A stretch of 64,000 bases of DNA from Zygnema cylindricum (lineage: Eukaryota; Streptophyta; Zygnematophyceae; Zygnematales; Zygnemataceae), in the NCBI GenBank assembly GCA_037447655.1, contig JBBHKE010003486.1, forward strand, positions 91,634-155,633. The letters are read 5' to 3'. Position 1 is the first letter of the stretch. The number at the start of each line of letters is the position of its first letter. The position numbers and the translations under genes were made by a program. Of this stretch, positions 10,858 through 22,413 are shown one piece after another. Under the pieces are notes generated by a model. That model worked only from the letters and a program-made list of their open reading frames with translations, was not told the origin of the DNA and searched no databases.

Positions 10858-11934
10858 TGTTGTTTTGAAAACTTAGTTTCTTGCGTACGCGGCATTTTGT
10901 AGGCTTGCGATATTTTGTGCGTATATTATTAATGTGGAGGTTTGAATGGATCCACAAATTGGTGGAGTGAACGTACGGATAAAACTAAAGTGAAGTAAGG
11001 GACTTATTGAGTGGCGTGAACACGCAGTAAGAAATGGACGGCGATCGCGAAGCGATCAGATTTGAAATGAATGAAACTTTGAAATATGCGCCTCCGGTAC
11101 GGCGCATCTATTTGAGACAAGTGTAATTTAAATAGGACAATGCAGATGCGACGAAGCTGCGGTTATTTTTGGATATATCCAGGTATGTAAAGACGCAACT
11201 ACGACGAAGCTGACAACGCAGTTGATATGAATCAAATCGGTAGACGAGATTCATAACAAGATCACAAGAGACTAAGCAAGTTGACTTTGCAGAGGTGTCG
11301 GTGTAAATTTTCTATACAACAGAGGTTTGTCTTTTTGCTAATTAGTTTATCAGTGTAGACTTAGGCAGTCTGACATACCTCGAATTTTTCGGGTATACTC
11401 ACAAAAATTTACGTTGGTGGTAGATAACGTACGGTTGGTATGCCTCTGTAAATTCAGCAGTGAACTCTCTGAGTATAACTTATATGACTTATATTATTTT
11501 GATTATCACAGCTGAGTTTATTAAAGACACAGCAGACTGTTTTTTTGCAACTTTGACCTGTTATTCTGATCACTTAAGTTGTCACTTTGATGTGAAACTT
11601 TGTGAATATATTATATGTTCAAAAAACTATATGTGTCTATAGTTTCAGTCTGTTGTGTTGTTTCTGTAGAATTATGTGAGGAGTCTACCTGGTTAGTTTG
11701 GTAATCTGTTAGATGTTTTTGAGAAACTTTGAAGCTCATATCTTTTGGATGCCTTTGTGGATTTGGCTATAACTTTGGGAGGTTAGAGTGTCTAAGTTAT
11801 AGCGCATGTTAGTGGTGTTTAAAGTGGTTTTTTTTATTGTGAAGTAATATGTGTTGTCTAAAACACATCTGTTTTGGGGGTAGTCTATGGTGCTTCCGAG
11901 AGTAATCCATGGATAAAATAGGCTATAGACAACA
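10858..11934 (+). repeat. 3' LTR of the copia-type element
   Basis: A 1,077-bp segment from TGTTGTTTTGAAAAC to GGCTATAGACAACA. Both ends match the shortened 5' LTR at 7796-7921, and a polypurine tract precedes it. I see no clear target duplication (left flank catct, right flank atact). The 60-codon frame at 11460-11642 is inside the LTR. Confidence 0.65.
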
Positions 11935-12374
11935 ATACTTCTGGGTATGTTTTGTATGTTGGGAGTGGTGCTTGCTGTTGGAGCACTAAGCAACAAAAGT
12001 TGGTTGCTTAGTCCACTATGGAGGCTGAGTGCATGGCCTCTTGTTCTGATGTCAAAGAGTTAATGTGGGTGAAATCAGTGCTTTAAGAACTAGGGTTCAT
12101 GAAGGTTGGTATGCAAAAAGTGTTTTGTGGTAATCACGTTGCAATTGCAATTGCAGCTAATCCAAACCACCACTTTAAAGCAAAACATATGGACATAAGA
12201 CTCAACTTTGTGAGAGAGAAAGTTGAAAATAAATTTGTCGGCTTTGAGTATAGGCCAGATAGAGAGATGTTGGCAGACATGATGACAAAGCCAATCCCAT
12301 CTCCCAAACTTAAATTTTGCAGAGAACAGTGTGGTCTGAAACCAAAAGTGACTGGAAAAACAATGGAGTGTTGA
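11935..12374 (+). pseudogene. Copia RNase H C-terminal remnant
   Basis: Reading frames give SGYVLYVGSGACCWSTKQQ, TMEAECMASCSDVKELMWV, then an open stretch at 12099-12374 with KAKHMDIRLNFVREKV and REMLADMMTKPIPSPK. These are the diagnostic end of Ty1/copia pol (KHIDI..FIRE..ADMLTKPL). Stops break the first half. It abuts the LTR at 11934 without any other pol domain. Confidence 0.85.
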
Positions 12375-12990
12375 AATATGTGTATTTCTAATTGGTATAA
12401 TCTAGGTTGTTTTTGTATTATCTCTTATCATTTCTAAAGGAACAAAATAAAAAGGTCTTAGCTAGGCTCTAACCTCTTTCTCCTTGGTATTTATACTTGT
12501 TGTTATCACTAATGAACGGAGAGAGAGAGAGATAGATCCATGGCTGCCTAAGCAGCCAAGGAGGACTGTAGATTGTACCAAAAGATACGGAGCAGCAAGG
12601 AATTGATCTTGGTCCCTATGGATTGCCGAAATAGCCGTCAGCCTTGTCCTATATACAATTTTGTGTCCCCCATTAGACTATAGAATTGAAAAAGCCTCTA
12701 GATAGTTTTTTTATAACCCTTCTAAAGCTAGGATCACAACTACCCCAGTAGGCAAACAATCAATCTTATTGCACCCTTGTGCAATTTTGGCTCCCTTGAG
12801 TCCACTGCAAAAGAAATCACTGAAAACGCCTAACCATGCAATAAGTTATCAAGTGGCAAAGATGCCAAAATTTATACAAGCTCATAAGGAGAGAGGTGGC
12901 TACCTCCTCAATCTCCTAAGTCCTAAACCCCTCTCACAACCCCTAACTACTGATGTACAAACCAATCAGGGGAATCTAAATTACAGAAAT
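12369..12990 (+). repeat. Likely LTR start of the older copia element
   Basis: TGTTGAAATATGTG begins right after the RNase H stop and a GGAG purine stretch, the usual place for a copia 3' LTR. The far end cannot be placed. A (GA)n stretch and ATCCATGGCTGCC occur at 12520-12550, similar to 60718-60740. Nothing else recognised to 12990. Confidence 0.35.
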
Positions 12991-13079
12991 GTACTGTGGC
13001 CGGTGTACTTTCTATACAGTCTGTGTAGGACTTGTTGTTTTGGAAACCTTGAGTCCTCTCTATATCTCGTTGCTTTTAT

Positions 13080-13256
13080 GCCATGCTGCGCTAAGTTTAA
13101 CATCGCAGCAGGAAACCTTGAGCATTACACTTGTTGTAATACTGCGATGCTACGCTGATGTGACATCGCAGCTGCGCTGCTCTAATATCATAGCTGCGTT
13201 GACGGTCATAGCAGTCATAGCAGGGTCATAGCAGCAATAGCAGTCTGCGCAAAAAA
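13080..13256 (+). repeat. Short-word repeat block (GCAGC / CATAGCAG)
   Basis: Imperfect repeats of ATCGCAGC and TCATAGCAG, for example three CATAGCAG units near 13210-13240. Composition resembles 10620-10790. The overlapping frames at 12769-13231 are not supported as genes. Confidence 0.4.
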
Positions 13257-13329
13257 GCAGTTCCGAATATTAGTCAGTTTGTGTTAATATGAATTGACGA
13301 GGACATGATTTAGTGAGTATGTAACTCCA

Positions 13330-13945
13330 AAGGAAGTACACGAATTCGGTGCACTTCAAGCACACGTGTCGGTCCGTGAGAAAGTGAAGTTTGGTTTTTC
13401 CAGAAGAAGAAGTACAAGTTCGACTGAGGACCGAAGTTACACGTGGAGGTTCATCTTCAGTGATGAAAGAATACGCGGACGGCGGACGGAGCCCGCCGCC
13501 ATTTTTCGAAGAGAACTCTTGACTGCGGCATCATTTCGGCAGACAAACTTTGACCGCGCACTATTTTAGTTTAGCGGTTGTCTCATCCTAGATCGTTGTA
13601 AATATTTTATGTACGGCTGACGGTGAGGTTTTGTTTAATGAAGATTAGTGTACTGATCGACCATGGTAATTATGGTACGGCGTGTTCAGCTGTAGGCTCA
13701 GTTGTATATGCAGGACTTAGATTATTTTAGGAAGTAGGATTGTTGTGTAGAAAACTGCGAAGCAGTTTTTGGGTGTTTTTGAATTGTAAGATCATTGTGA
13801 TATGTTGGCAGAACCTTGTGAAATTTTGCATGTGTTTTCTTTGGTGTGTATTCTACATTGTGGCAAATTTGCAGACCTAGTGTGTGTCTGGTTTGCTTGG
13901 GGCTTCATTGTGAAGCTGGTCTTTTGTAGGATTTCGTGAGAGTAT
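13330..13945 (+). repeat. Copia-family LTR segment
   Basis: Matches the reverse complement of 8740-9360 over about 600 bp, with shared blocks such as TTACACGTGGAGGTTCA, GTGAAATTTTGCAT and GGTTTGCTTGGGGCTTCA. It is followed by a short gag-like start at 13968. The 67-codon frame inside it is an LTR frame. Confidence 0.65.
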
Positions 13946-13967
13946 CCTCTTTGCATAATTGATTGTT

Positions 13968-14030
13968 ATGGCAACTGTTGGTGCTTCTTCATCTTCTTCA
14001 GTGGCACCAGTTGCCTCAAATCAACAATAA
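13968..14030 (+). pseudogene. Gag start remnant after the LTR
   Basis: An ATG opens MATVGASSSSSVAPVASNQQ and stops. A Ser-rich N-terminus directly after an LTR is common in copia gag. Downstream similarity is lost, so it is at most a stump. Confidence 0.3.
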
Positions 14031-14129
14031 CCAATGCGTTTTACATTATACTTAGTAACTAATAAACATCGTTAATAGCAAAACCGGATCATTAAAAAAT
14101 GAGTCCAACGAGTAGACATATTGTAAAGC

Positions 14130-16335
14130 CGATTGGAACCCATTAATCGCATATGTTGAAGAATGCACTTGTCCTAATACTTGTCCTTGAATTAAGTTTC
14201 TTCTAAATCAAATCATTATTGATCTTGTTAGTAATAAAGTCGCGTCATTCAAATAAGGGGCAATGCTTAACATGTACTTAGTTTGTGTTTACTTGTACTT
14301 TCTTGTTTTGGCAAAACCGGTAGAACTTCATACGCCTAAATGAGCACTTGTATTCAAAAGACTATATATGCGTACTTTAAGATAAGCAATAAAGCAGTTC
14401 GTAACAAATTGTCAACATTAAGCGAACGGACGCCAGAGGTCGCAAACGGTTAACCGAAACCGTAACCGACCGTTAACGGACTGCCCGCGTCGGATCCGGA
14501 ACAGATTCGGTTGTCAAATTTTGGGGGCCGGACAGATTAGGGCGGGTGATTTCACGAAAAATGAAAAAAAAAATCGGTTGCCGTCGAGTAAGCAAAAAAC
14601 GAAAATAACTTAAGTTTTTGTACTGTCAATACTATCCAACATTATTCTACTTTGTACTCTTGGTATCGTGGAAGATATAAAGGAGATACACCACTACTTT
14701 TGTACTTATTCGGGTACGGGCGGGTACGGGTAGTCGCGAGAAATTGAGTTTCGGCTAACTTTTTTTTTTGTAAATGTGTTTCAGGTAATGGTTAACAATT
14801 TTGGAGCGTGATATAACGATCGGGCGTCGGGTACTCAGATTTTGAAAATAAAAACGGTCAGTTTCGGTTATCTAAAATTTAGACTTTTACGACCTTTGAC
14901 GGACGTACAAACGTTTTTATGTTCAAGCGAATCGATGAGAATTATCGGTTGTATCGGTTCACGGCATGGTCGATGGAAATTTTTATGTGCACGCCAACGT
15001 CTTTTTGGGGCTGTTTGTGTCCACGCTTCGCATATTCTACGCCGCCCAGGTTGGCGGAGGCTGTAGCGTGACGGGGCCTTGACACTACTGTACCGCACGT
15101 GACGTCACCGATGTGGCATGTGCACCTGACGAACTCAGCCCATGGAAAACTCGATACCGGAATGTCCCATGAATGTTTTGAACTGAACTGAGTCCATGGG
15201 ACACGTCATTGTTAGTGCATGTGCAACAATACCACCGAGTACATGGAACTCCAACCCGCGGAGCGGCGTCGGAGACCTCTGACCGTACAAGAGTTTGTCC
15301 TTTACCGGATGTGCATTTATTTCCTGTTTGGCGATTTCTTGTTCGTGCGAACAGCCGACTCTGGCACTCGGTTCGCAGGCTGCGTCGCATCGAAGCCGAA
15401 GTAAAGGCGTAAGGTAGAGGTCACAAAAGTCAAAATTTTACATAACCGAAAACGACCGTTTGAACATCAGGCGACAACGGAGGCATGCTGCAGAATGGTG
15501 TACCTGACCGTACTGCGCCGTACGATTACTAGCCGGAGTAAGAAATCTTTTAGGGTTGCGAGGATTGGCGAGGCGGAGGAGGAGCTAGAAGAAGGTTTGT
15601 TAGGGTTGGAAGGCGCAGGAAGGCAAAGGCAGGATGGGCGGCGATGGAGATAGGCGGGGAGGGCCTCTCGGGGGGACGAAAGCGCAAAATAGTAAGACAC
15701 TACCGCGACTAAAGCTGGTATCTTTTTTCCAATTCACTCTCCCTCTCTCTATCGCCATTTCTCTCTCTCTCCCCTTTCTTTTCCTTTCATTTTTCCTTTT
15801 CCTGTCCTTTTCTTTCTCTTTTCCATTCTTTTCCTTTCCGTTTCTCTCGTCCTTTCCATTTTTTCTCCCTTTCCTTTCTTTTCCATTCCTCCCCTTCCTT
15901 TTTCCTTTTCTTCTATTGCCTTGCCTTTCCTGTCTTTTCGTTTTCTCGTTCCTTTCCCCTCTCCTTTCATTTCGTCTTATCTCCTGTTTCCTTTCTCTTT
16001 CCCATTCCTTTTCATTCCTTATCTTTTGTCTTTTTCCTTTCCTCTTTGTCTTTCTATTTTTTTAACCTTTCCGCAGGTGCCAGTTGGCAGTTGGGCCTTT
16101 CCGGTAAGGTGGCGATTTGTGGCCGATTCCGTGTTTGGGTATTCCCTGCCCTTATTTCCTAGATAATATTATTATTTTCGCAGCGGGGAAGGAATCGCGC
16201 CGACTCTACCTCTCATACAAACTGAAGATGTTGGCAGTCTTTTTTTGGAAAAGAGATACAGGTTTTGGTGTTTTTGATCGCCTCCCTCTCCCTCCGAAAC
16301 CGGCCGACTTCCCTTTGTCACGTCACAGTTAGAGT
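14130..16335 (+). repeat. Repeat family R, copy 1
   Basis: Shares ordered blocks with copy 2 (32860-33362 plus 35323-36280): a GTTTGTGTTTACTTGTACTT-like start, GCCGCCCAGGTTG, GTGACGGGGCCTTGA, GAACTCAGCCCATGGAA, GTTGCGAGGATTGGCGAGG, GATAGGCGGGGAGGGCC, a long pyrimidine tract, then GCAGGTGCCAG. The segment 14136-14215 matches 32762-32850 in inverted orientation. No protein domain was recognised, so the unit may be a non-autonomous transposon or a mobilised gene leader. Confidence 0.6.
15720..16076. repeat. 350-nt pyrimidine tract of R copy 1
   Basis: Almost pure C/T (CCTTTTCC-type words) ending in CCGCAGGTGCCAG, like an intron polypyrimidine tract and 3' splice site. The Phe/Ser/Leu-rich frame read through it is compositional. 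Such tracts can form triplex DNA. Confidence 0.75.
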
Positions 16336-16585
16336 GAGTGTGAAAGCTGCAATAGGACAAAAAGTATTGTCACATTCACATCTTCAGCTGCACCAGCAGT
16401 GATTGGCCAAGGACAAGAGTTGACTGATTCTGACATGGAGTTGCAAGAGGACAGAAGGTGAAGGCTGGAATCAAAGTCTAGTCCATCATCTAAATCAGGC
16501 CACAAACGAGAGTATGAGCTAGCTCTGGCACAATTGCCCTTTGCCGATAATCGATATACTGGTACGATATATCGACATTGGTGTT

Positions 16586-16628
16586 ATTGCCGATAAGTAA
16601 CCGATAATATCGGTTACTTATCGGCAAT
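16586..16628. repeat. Perfect palindrome with 20-bp arms
   Basis: Arms ATTGCCGATAAGTAACCGAT and its exact complement are separated by 3 nt (AAT). The surrounding 16540-16660 is rich in CGATAT words, and 17800-17925 has related words (ACCGATA, GATAACCGATAAC). The two zones may be ends of one element that contains the MITE at 16991. Confidence 0.85.
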
Positions 16629-16990
16629 AAGATCGATATTGATAATTATCTGCGATAACTGTACAGACAGTACAGATAAATGTACGTGTTATTCCTCGAA
16701 CGCGCCGCGGACCCCCTTCCCCCCGATTTCGAAAAAAAATCGTGATATTTCCTTGATTTTTTATAATTTAAGGGAGTTTTACTTGGGTTCCACGCTCCCA
16801 TATCCTTCCAGTTTGTCTTCTTGAGTGTTATTTTTTTTTCAGAAGATGGTGTTATTTTTTTTTTCAGAAGATTGTGGTAGTAAATGGCAGAAGTCTAACA
16901 GATTTGTTCGTCTGCTCTGTTCGTTTGGTTTATGAAAAAGTTTGATTTTACAAATTTACAATGCAATTTAATTTTTTCGTTTCGGTACTA

Positions 16991-17610
16991 TACACCGCGG
17001 ATCGTAATTAGAGTAAATTACTCTACTTCGGTCGCTCAAAATTTTGACTGTATCACATCAAATAGAGTAATCGATTCTAATTTTTTCATTATTCTAATTT
17101 AGGTGAGGTTTAATTAGCGTAAAAGTTTTAATATAGGTTATTTTTAAATAGTGTGGAGTACGGACGTCGTCTGACCGTGCAAAATTGTGCTTTTAAAAGT
17201 AAAAAGGTACAAATAATGATTTAATATAATCGCGCTCGCACGTGAAATTGCACTAAAGAAAAAAATCAATCACATCGAAAAACAGTCGTCCGCATAACTC
17301 TCGTGCGTGGACATCATCGTCGTCAGTGTAAACATTAACTGACATCCAGTGCGACAAATAGTTCTAGCGTCATAATGGCGTCAATATTACACGGACTGAC
17401 AGATTTTGTCCATTTACGTAATTTAGTGTTCACAATTATCGCTCACATAATTATTGCCGACATAACCTAATATAGAATACTTAAATAAATTAGAGTAAAC
17501 TCCATGGTTTAAAAAGCTCTATCACATAAATTAGCATTCATTACTCTCACTATTATTTTTTATTTTTTTACTCTTATTTTTTCATTACTCTATTTACGAT
17601 TCGCGGTGTA
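16991..17610. mobile_element. MITE, long class, TACACCGCG termini
   Basis: Left end TACACCGCGGATCGTAATTAGAGTAA; right end, reverse complemented, TACACCGCGAATCGTAAATAGAGTAA. Both ends sit at TA, consistent with a TA target duplication. 620 bp, AT-rich, no transposase. It belongs with the family at 46267-46817 (long class). Confidence 0.8.
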
Positions 17611-18090
17611 GTTTTAGAACTATAAAGTATTGTTTTAAATTTGTCAACGTTTATGTGCTGCGCTATCCGTAACAAATTACAGTTAAATAGATACAGAACA
17701 GATTTGTATACGTGGCATGCCACGCTATATAAAGTCAATAATATAATACAGTATGATATAAAGTACTATTGAATGTATACTATATTTTTTTTAAGTTATC
17801 ACCGATATGGAATTTGTTGGTCTCGAACCGATATATCGGAACCTCTAACCGTTCGATAACCGATAACTAGCGGTATCAGTGTTATCACGATAATTTTTTT
17901 ACCGATACGAAACACTACAAAAAAGGCCTCAACTTTTGTTCATGTGTATGATGTTTGCGTCATTAGCATACAACCACATGAAAAAACAAGCTAAAATTTA
18001 AGCACTAAAGGTTATGAATCGAGTCATACAGGGGACATTATACTCCCCACATGTCCAACTTTACCTACCAACAACATAAATAAGAGTGCA
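17611..18090. other. AT-rich spacer with CGATA-rich patch
   Basis: No ORF or domain. 17800-17925 contains ACCGATAT-type words related to 16540-16660. Confidence 0.35.
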
Positions 18091-18094
18091 ATAA

Positions 18095-18855
18095 TTGAAC
18101 TGAGTCCATAAAACTTGTTATCGACATCGCGTGTGCAACTTTTGATTTGAGTCCATAAAATTCGTTAAGCATTGCGTCTGCAACTGAACAACCGAGTACG
18201 CGGAACTACCCCACTAAGCAGTGTTGGAGAAACCTTGACAATGCAAGAGTTTCCTTATCGAAGGTGGAATTGTTGTTTGTTTAACATTGGAGCAAATTAC
18301 TTTCCATTACATCTAATTTTGGCAATCGTTTTTCAGCGGAGGAACCAAAAAAAAATGTATCTCGACATCCTAACAAAGTTGAAGTGAGAATGTATTTAGG
18401 GTTTCGAGGATGGGCGAGGCGAAAAACGAGCTACAAGAAGAAAGTTTTTTAGGGTTCAAAGTCGTGGAAAGGTAATATGATGATAAGCGACTATAAATAT
18501 ATGTTGAGAGGGCCTTTCGAGAGGACGAAAGAGTAAGATAGGGCTTCAGTAGAGGAGATAAGGCTTTTACCTTCTTTCAAACTCTATCTCCCTCTCTCCG
18601 TCTTTAACTCTCCAACCCTCCATCCCTCTCACCTTCTCCCCCACTTATTTATTTTTCTTGTCCTTTTCGTTCTCTTCCCCATTACTTTCGTTTCTTTCCT
18701 TATCATCTAATTTCCACTCCTTTCCTTTCCTTTACCTTCCTTTACCTTCCTTTCGTCGCCTCTCTTTTCGATTATTTGCATTGCCCTTTTCATTTCATTT
18801 CCTTTCTTTATCCCCTTTTTTTTCTTTTTCTTGCCTTGTCTTGCCAAAAAAAAAA
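18095..18855 (+). repeat. Repeat family R, diverged copy 3
   Basis: Has the R blocks in order: TTGAACTGAGTCCATAAAA, CAACCGAGTACGCGGAAC, CAATGCAAGAGTTT, TTCGAGGATGGGCGAGGCG, GAGAGGGCCTTTCGAGAGGAC and a pyrimidine tract at 18570-18840. More diverged than copies 1 and 2. Confidence 0.6.
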
Positions 18856-19231
18856 ACAACAATAGGGTTGCACAATAAAACCCACGTTACAATAGTATTG
18901 ATAGTATTCGGATGGTGAAACAAACAGGTTGGTTGCTCCTATATGTTTTTGCAGCTCCAGTATTTTATATCCAATAACTCACAATAGGTGCAAGAATGTA
19001 AATTTACGTGGTCACTGTTACATACTCCCACTATTATTGGAATTTTGACCTAAGTATGGCAACCCTCTCTGTTGTGTAGTACAATGTGCCAAAAACATTT
19101 AGTTGTTCCATTTTAAGTTAGCGCTCAATCTTCAGCGATATCAATGCGATATAAACATATCAATTTGACTAAAAACACTTTCGAAGCGTTACGAAAAATG
19201 ACAATCGCTAGAAAGAGTTATAGAAAGAAAG

Positions 19232-19521
19232 TGTCGAGCGTGCCCGAGAAACACAAGGGAAGGGCCCGCTGCCCGGAATGGCCGGTCTCGGCGTCCTGCA
19301 AAGAACCCACCAATGCGAATGCTTCCCATTATAATGGTAATGCCCACTGCTGACCCCATCCCTCCCAATAGGCATGCATGATCAGATAGGAGAGGCACAA
19401 GGATATGGAATAGGGATGAGTGCATGGGAAGGCGAAAAGATCTCCCCTCCCCCTTACTTTCCCCATTAAGCCGGGGAAAGGGGTTGGGTTCTCGGTAATC
19501 GGGTAGGTACCCCAATTTCCA
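19232..19521 (-). repeat. 290-bp direct repeat A, outer copy
   Basis: Nearly identical to 20708-20996. On the minus strand it starts TGGAAATTGGGGTACC right after the LTR core and ends GGCACGCTCGACA next to the possible AAAG target duplication. It has TG..CA ends. There is no third copy at the right LTR. Confidence 0.85.
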
Positions 19522-20705
19522 TGTGCTTATTCCACAGGAAATCTATAGCATTCGTCCCCTCAAAACCCACTATTTCGATGCCAGGAAATTGCAGTTTTTA
19601 CTCCGGGAAGTACCCGCCAAAGCAAAAGAGACTACAAGTGAAGACACAATTGCACTACCACGTGGACATATAAAAAAAAAAAATAGGAATGGCTGTTTCA
19701 GATTTAACAATATCACCTTGACCACAAAAATAAAATAGAAGATGGAAGATATAAAAGATGGCGAAGCAAGCTTAACATACCCCGACAATTTACGATGACA
19801 ACGGGAGAAAGGCGAAATATCTCCTGATGGCAGCGTAAATAGGTATGGTACTCCTTCAACCCTCGGTGTCCGCAGCTCAGAACCGACTAGACTCTTCTCA
19901 GTTTCAAGCAGCGAAAAATCCAAAAATCACCCAAAGGAACGGAAGTGCCAACCGCCAACCCGAACTATGATTTCCAAAATGGACAAATCCAAAACAGAGA
20001 TGGCAATAGAGTCAAAGAACACAAAGATTCTTCAAAAGAAGGTTTGTTGGAATTTCTGAGGGTTTTCACAGGAGACAGTACTGAAAAGCAACCTGTCTCC
20101 TTCGGCCCGAAGCGCCTTATACATCAAAGTTTGTCCAAAATATGGTTCAAAAGTCAGAACTATGCTATGAACCAATGAGCGGCAAGCAAGAGCAATCGAA
20201 CGAACAGAGGACCAACTTGTCCGTACTACGCTTGGGGCAAAAAGTTAAACATCTGACTACGGCGAGATCCGCGGCCGGAAGTTATTATTAGATCCGCAGT
20301 AATAAGCCAAACCACAAAGAAAATGACACTGAAGTGCCAAGCTTTGACTTAATGTAATTAATTAACCAGTGGTCAGCTGAATCTAAACTGAATTGCTACA
20401 GACAGCTAACAGCAAAATCTAGATGACAATCCAGAAGTCTACGTGGCAATCCACAATGTACCCTCCACTAGGGCTGGTGGAAGCTAGTACTAGGTGACGG
20501 AACTGCGATCTTTAAGACGGTAGAACTTTGTCGTCAAGCCTCCGTTATGCACGAAACAAAGTGCGTCTTGTTCAGTAAAGGAAATACCATAATCCTTCCG
20601 GCTGGTTGCGCTCACTCTTCCGTACTCTGAGAACAGTACGGGTAGGAAGGGTACGGAAATCCTCGGTAATATAGAACTGTGCCTGAAAAGCACTCGAGCT
20701 TGACA
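19522..20705 (-). repeat. 3' LTR core of the methyltransferase element
   Basis: 1,184 bp, nearly identical to 30826-32004. On the minus strand it runs TGTCAAGCTCGAGTGC.. to ..GCACA. The 77- to 117-codon frames inside are not genes. High similarity to the other LTR suggests a fairly recent insertion. Confidence 0.9.
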
Positions 20706-20707
20706 GC

Positions 20708-20996
20708 TGTCGAGCGTGCCCGAGAAACACAAGGGAAGGGCCCGCTGCCCGGAATGGCCGGTCTCGGCGTCCTGCAAAGAACCCACCAATGCGAATGCTT
20801 CCCATAATAATGGTAATGCCCACTGCTGACCCCATCCCTCCCAATAGGCATGCATGATCAGATAGGAGAGGCACAAGGATAGGGAATAGGGATGAGTGCA
20901 TGGGAAGGCGAAAAGATCTCCCCTCCCCCTTACTTTCCCCATTAAGTCGGGGAAAGGGGTTAGGTTCTCGGTTATTGGGTAGGTACCCGAATTTCC
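20708..20996 (-). repeat. 290-bp direct repeat A, inner copy
   Basis: Lies between a run of G (minus strand, 20994-21004) and the 3' LTR core, separated from the core by two bases, GC. The junction CTCGACA-GC-TGTCAAG looks like two LTR ends joined with 2 nt between. Minus-strand frames through it are duplicated in copy A. Confidence 0.85.
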
Positions 20997-21005
20997 CCCC
21001 CCCCT
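20994..21005 (-). other. G-run, candidate polypurine tract
   Basis: On the minus strand AGGGGGGGGGG precedes the inner A copy. In an intact element the polypurine tract touches the 3' LTR, so its position implies that A belongs to the LTR or that part of an LTR was lost here. Confidence 0.5.
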
Positions 21006-21025
21006 CTTAGTCAGCCGTGACTAAG
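21006..21025. repeat. Small hairpin (8-bp stem, 4-nt loop)
   Basis: CTTAGTCA GCCG TGACTAAG is a perfect inverted repeat just inside the G-run, at the 3' end of the internal region. Confidence 0.75.
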
Positions 21026-21187
21026 AAAAAAAAATAGTTACCCGCCCAATTCAAATTTCTCGCAGAACCATGGACTAGGGGATGGAGGGCATGGTTCCCA
21101 TGAGGAGGGGAGACAAGAGGGATGCCAGCACTGCCCGCACTGATGGCAAACCAAGATGTCTTGCTGCTGGGAGGACAGGTGGCAGGA

Positions 21188-21552
21188 TTATGAACAGGAA
21201 GGAGGATCGGCAAAGTAAGTCAAGTGGAAAGTCGGTTCGTCTTCTAATCCTCGGAGGTGACAAGGGGCCACATTGATTTGATTCTCTTTAATTCTTTGCC
21301 CATCTTTCCCCTCGAAAGTCAGAACTCCCTTATTTGAAACTTCCACCACTTTCAAGATCACCCGCCTGGCAGAAATGTCAAGCGTGTCCTTTTTCTGTTG
21401 CATGCGATACACAAAGTCTCCCGGCATAAATCATCGTTGTCGGGGCACATAATCTCCGCTCCGGCGCTGGGAATACCACAATTGATCCCGGTGTTGTGCC
21501 GCCTGTAAATTCCCCATGGCGAGAGGCATCTCCCGGTGGAAAATTTTGGCAC
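21188..21552 (-). pseudogene. Integrase C-terminal module
   Basis: Frames give ADCAKIFHREMPLAMGNLQ and then MPGDFVYRMQQKKDTLDISA..VILKVVEVSNKGVLTFEGKDGQ, matching the GDxV-type C-terminal DNA-binding part that follows gypsy integrase cores. Split by frameshifts. Confidence 0.7.
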
Positions 21553-21561
21553 AGTCGGCGA

Positions 21562-22401
21562 TCAGTTTTTCGACAGTTCCCTTGTCATCCATGCCGGGAG
21601 GACCACCGCTTGGGTAGAGGCAGCCCCGGGCAGAATGGGATGACTTCCGAATAAAATAAAGTAAGGGCTGTAGGAGTGAAGAGAAGCCTGTCTGCTGAAT
21701 CTGTATCCCATGGCAATCCAAGGCACCCTTCTGTCCCACTCTCCCAAGTCCTCTTCAACTGCATATTTCCGTAGTGACCGCTTCACTGTCTGTACGCACC
21801 TTTCGGCCAAACCGTCGGCTTGGGGGTGGTCACAACTGGTAAGTCGATGGTCGATGAGGCATTTCTCCAAAAGATTGGTAAATTCTCCGGCGAATTTCGA
21901 TCCCTGGTCTGTCAGAACCTCTGCAGGCGCCCCAAACTGTGACAGGACTCTTTGCAGAAAGGCGTTGGCAATGGACTTGGACTCCTTTCGGGGCAGGACC
22001 ACAAGCTCTATCCATTTTGAAAAATGTTCAATCATGACCAAAACGAAACGATTCCCACGTTTGCTGGTCGGAAGAGGACCCAAAAGATCCAAAGACCACC
22101 GATAAAACATTCCTCTGATGGGAAGAGAATGGAGCTCAGTTTCGCCCTTTTTGTCAAAAGGTGCCTTAACTCGATCGTAGGAAGAGCAAGTCTGCACAAT
22201 TCGGTTGACTTGGGCCCGCAACCTGTGCCACCAGTAAGAGCCGGTAACCAAGGAAGTGGTTCGCTTCTGTCCGAAGTGTCCGCATTGGTTATGGAGATTG
22301 GTAATCAGAGTTTCTCGATCTGAGGGAGGAGGAACCACTTTCCTAGTACCGTCTGTCCATTTCCGGAGGAGCACTCCTCGGTCCCATTCATATGCCGCCA
22401 T
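21562..22401 (-). pseudogene. Gypsy integrase core of the methyltransferase element
   Basis: 279 residues. Zinc-binding region CGHFGQKRTTSLV..YWWHRL..VQTCSSYDRVK, where the last Cys of the HHCC motif is Tyr. DDE residues appear intact: WSLDLLGPLP, VLTDQGSKFAGEF and HPQADGLAERCVQTV. In frame with the upstream RNase H across a TGA at 22414-22416. The C-terminus is shifted into the next frame. Confidence 0.9.
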
Positions 22402-22413
22402 CGTGGTCTGAAC

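Noticed and set aside
8536-11934. 3.4-kb DNA transposon with 47-bp TIRs (TGTTGTCC ends)
   Set aside because: The same 47 bp also occurs at 7876-7921 directly before a copia primer site, so these are LTR ends in two orientations rather than TIRs.
15634-16166. Phe/Ser/Leu-rich ORFs in pyrimidine tracts
   Set aside because: Frames exist only because C/T-rich DNA lacks stops; no domain, and the same tract recurs in the R copies.
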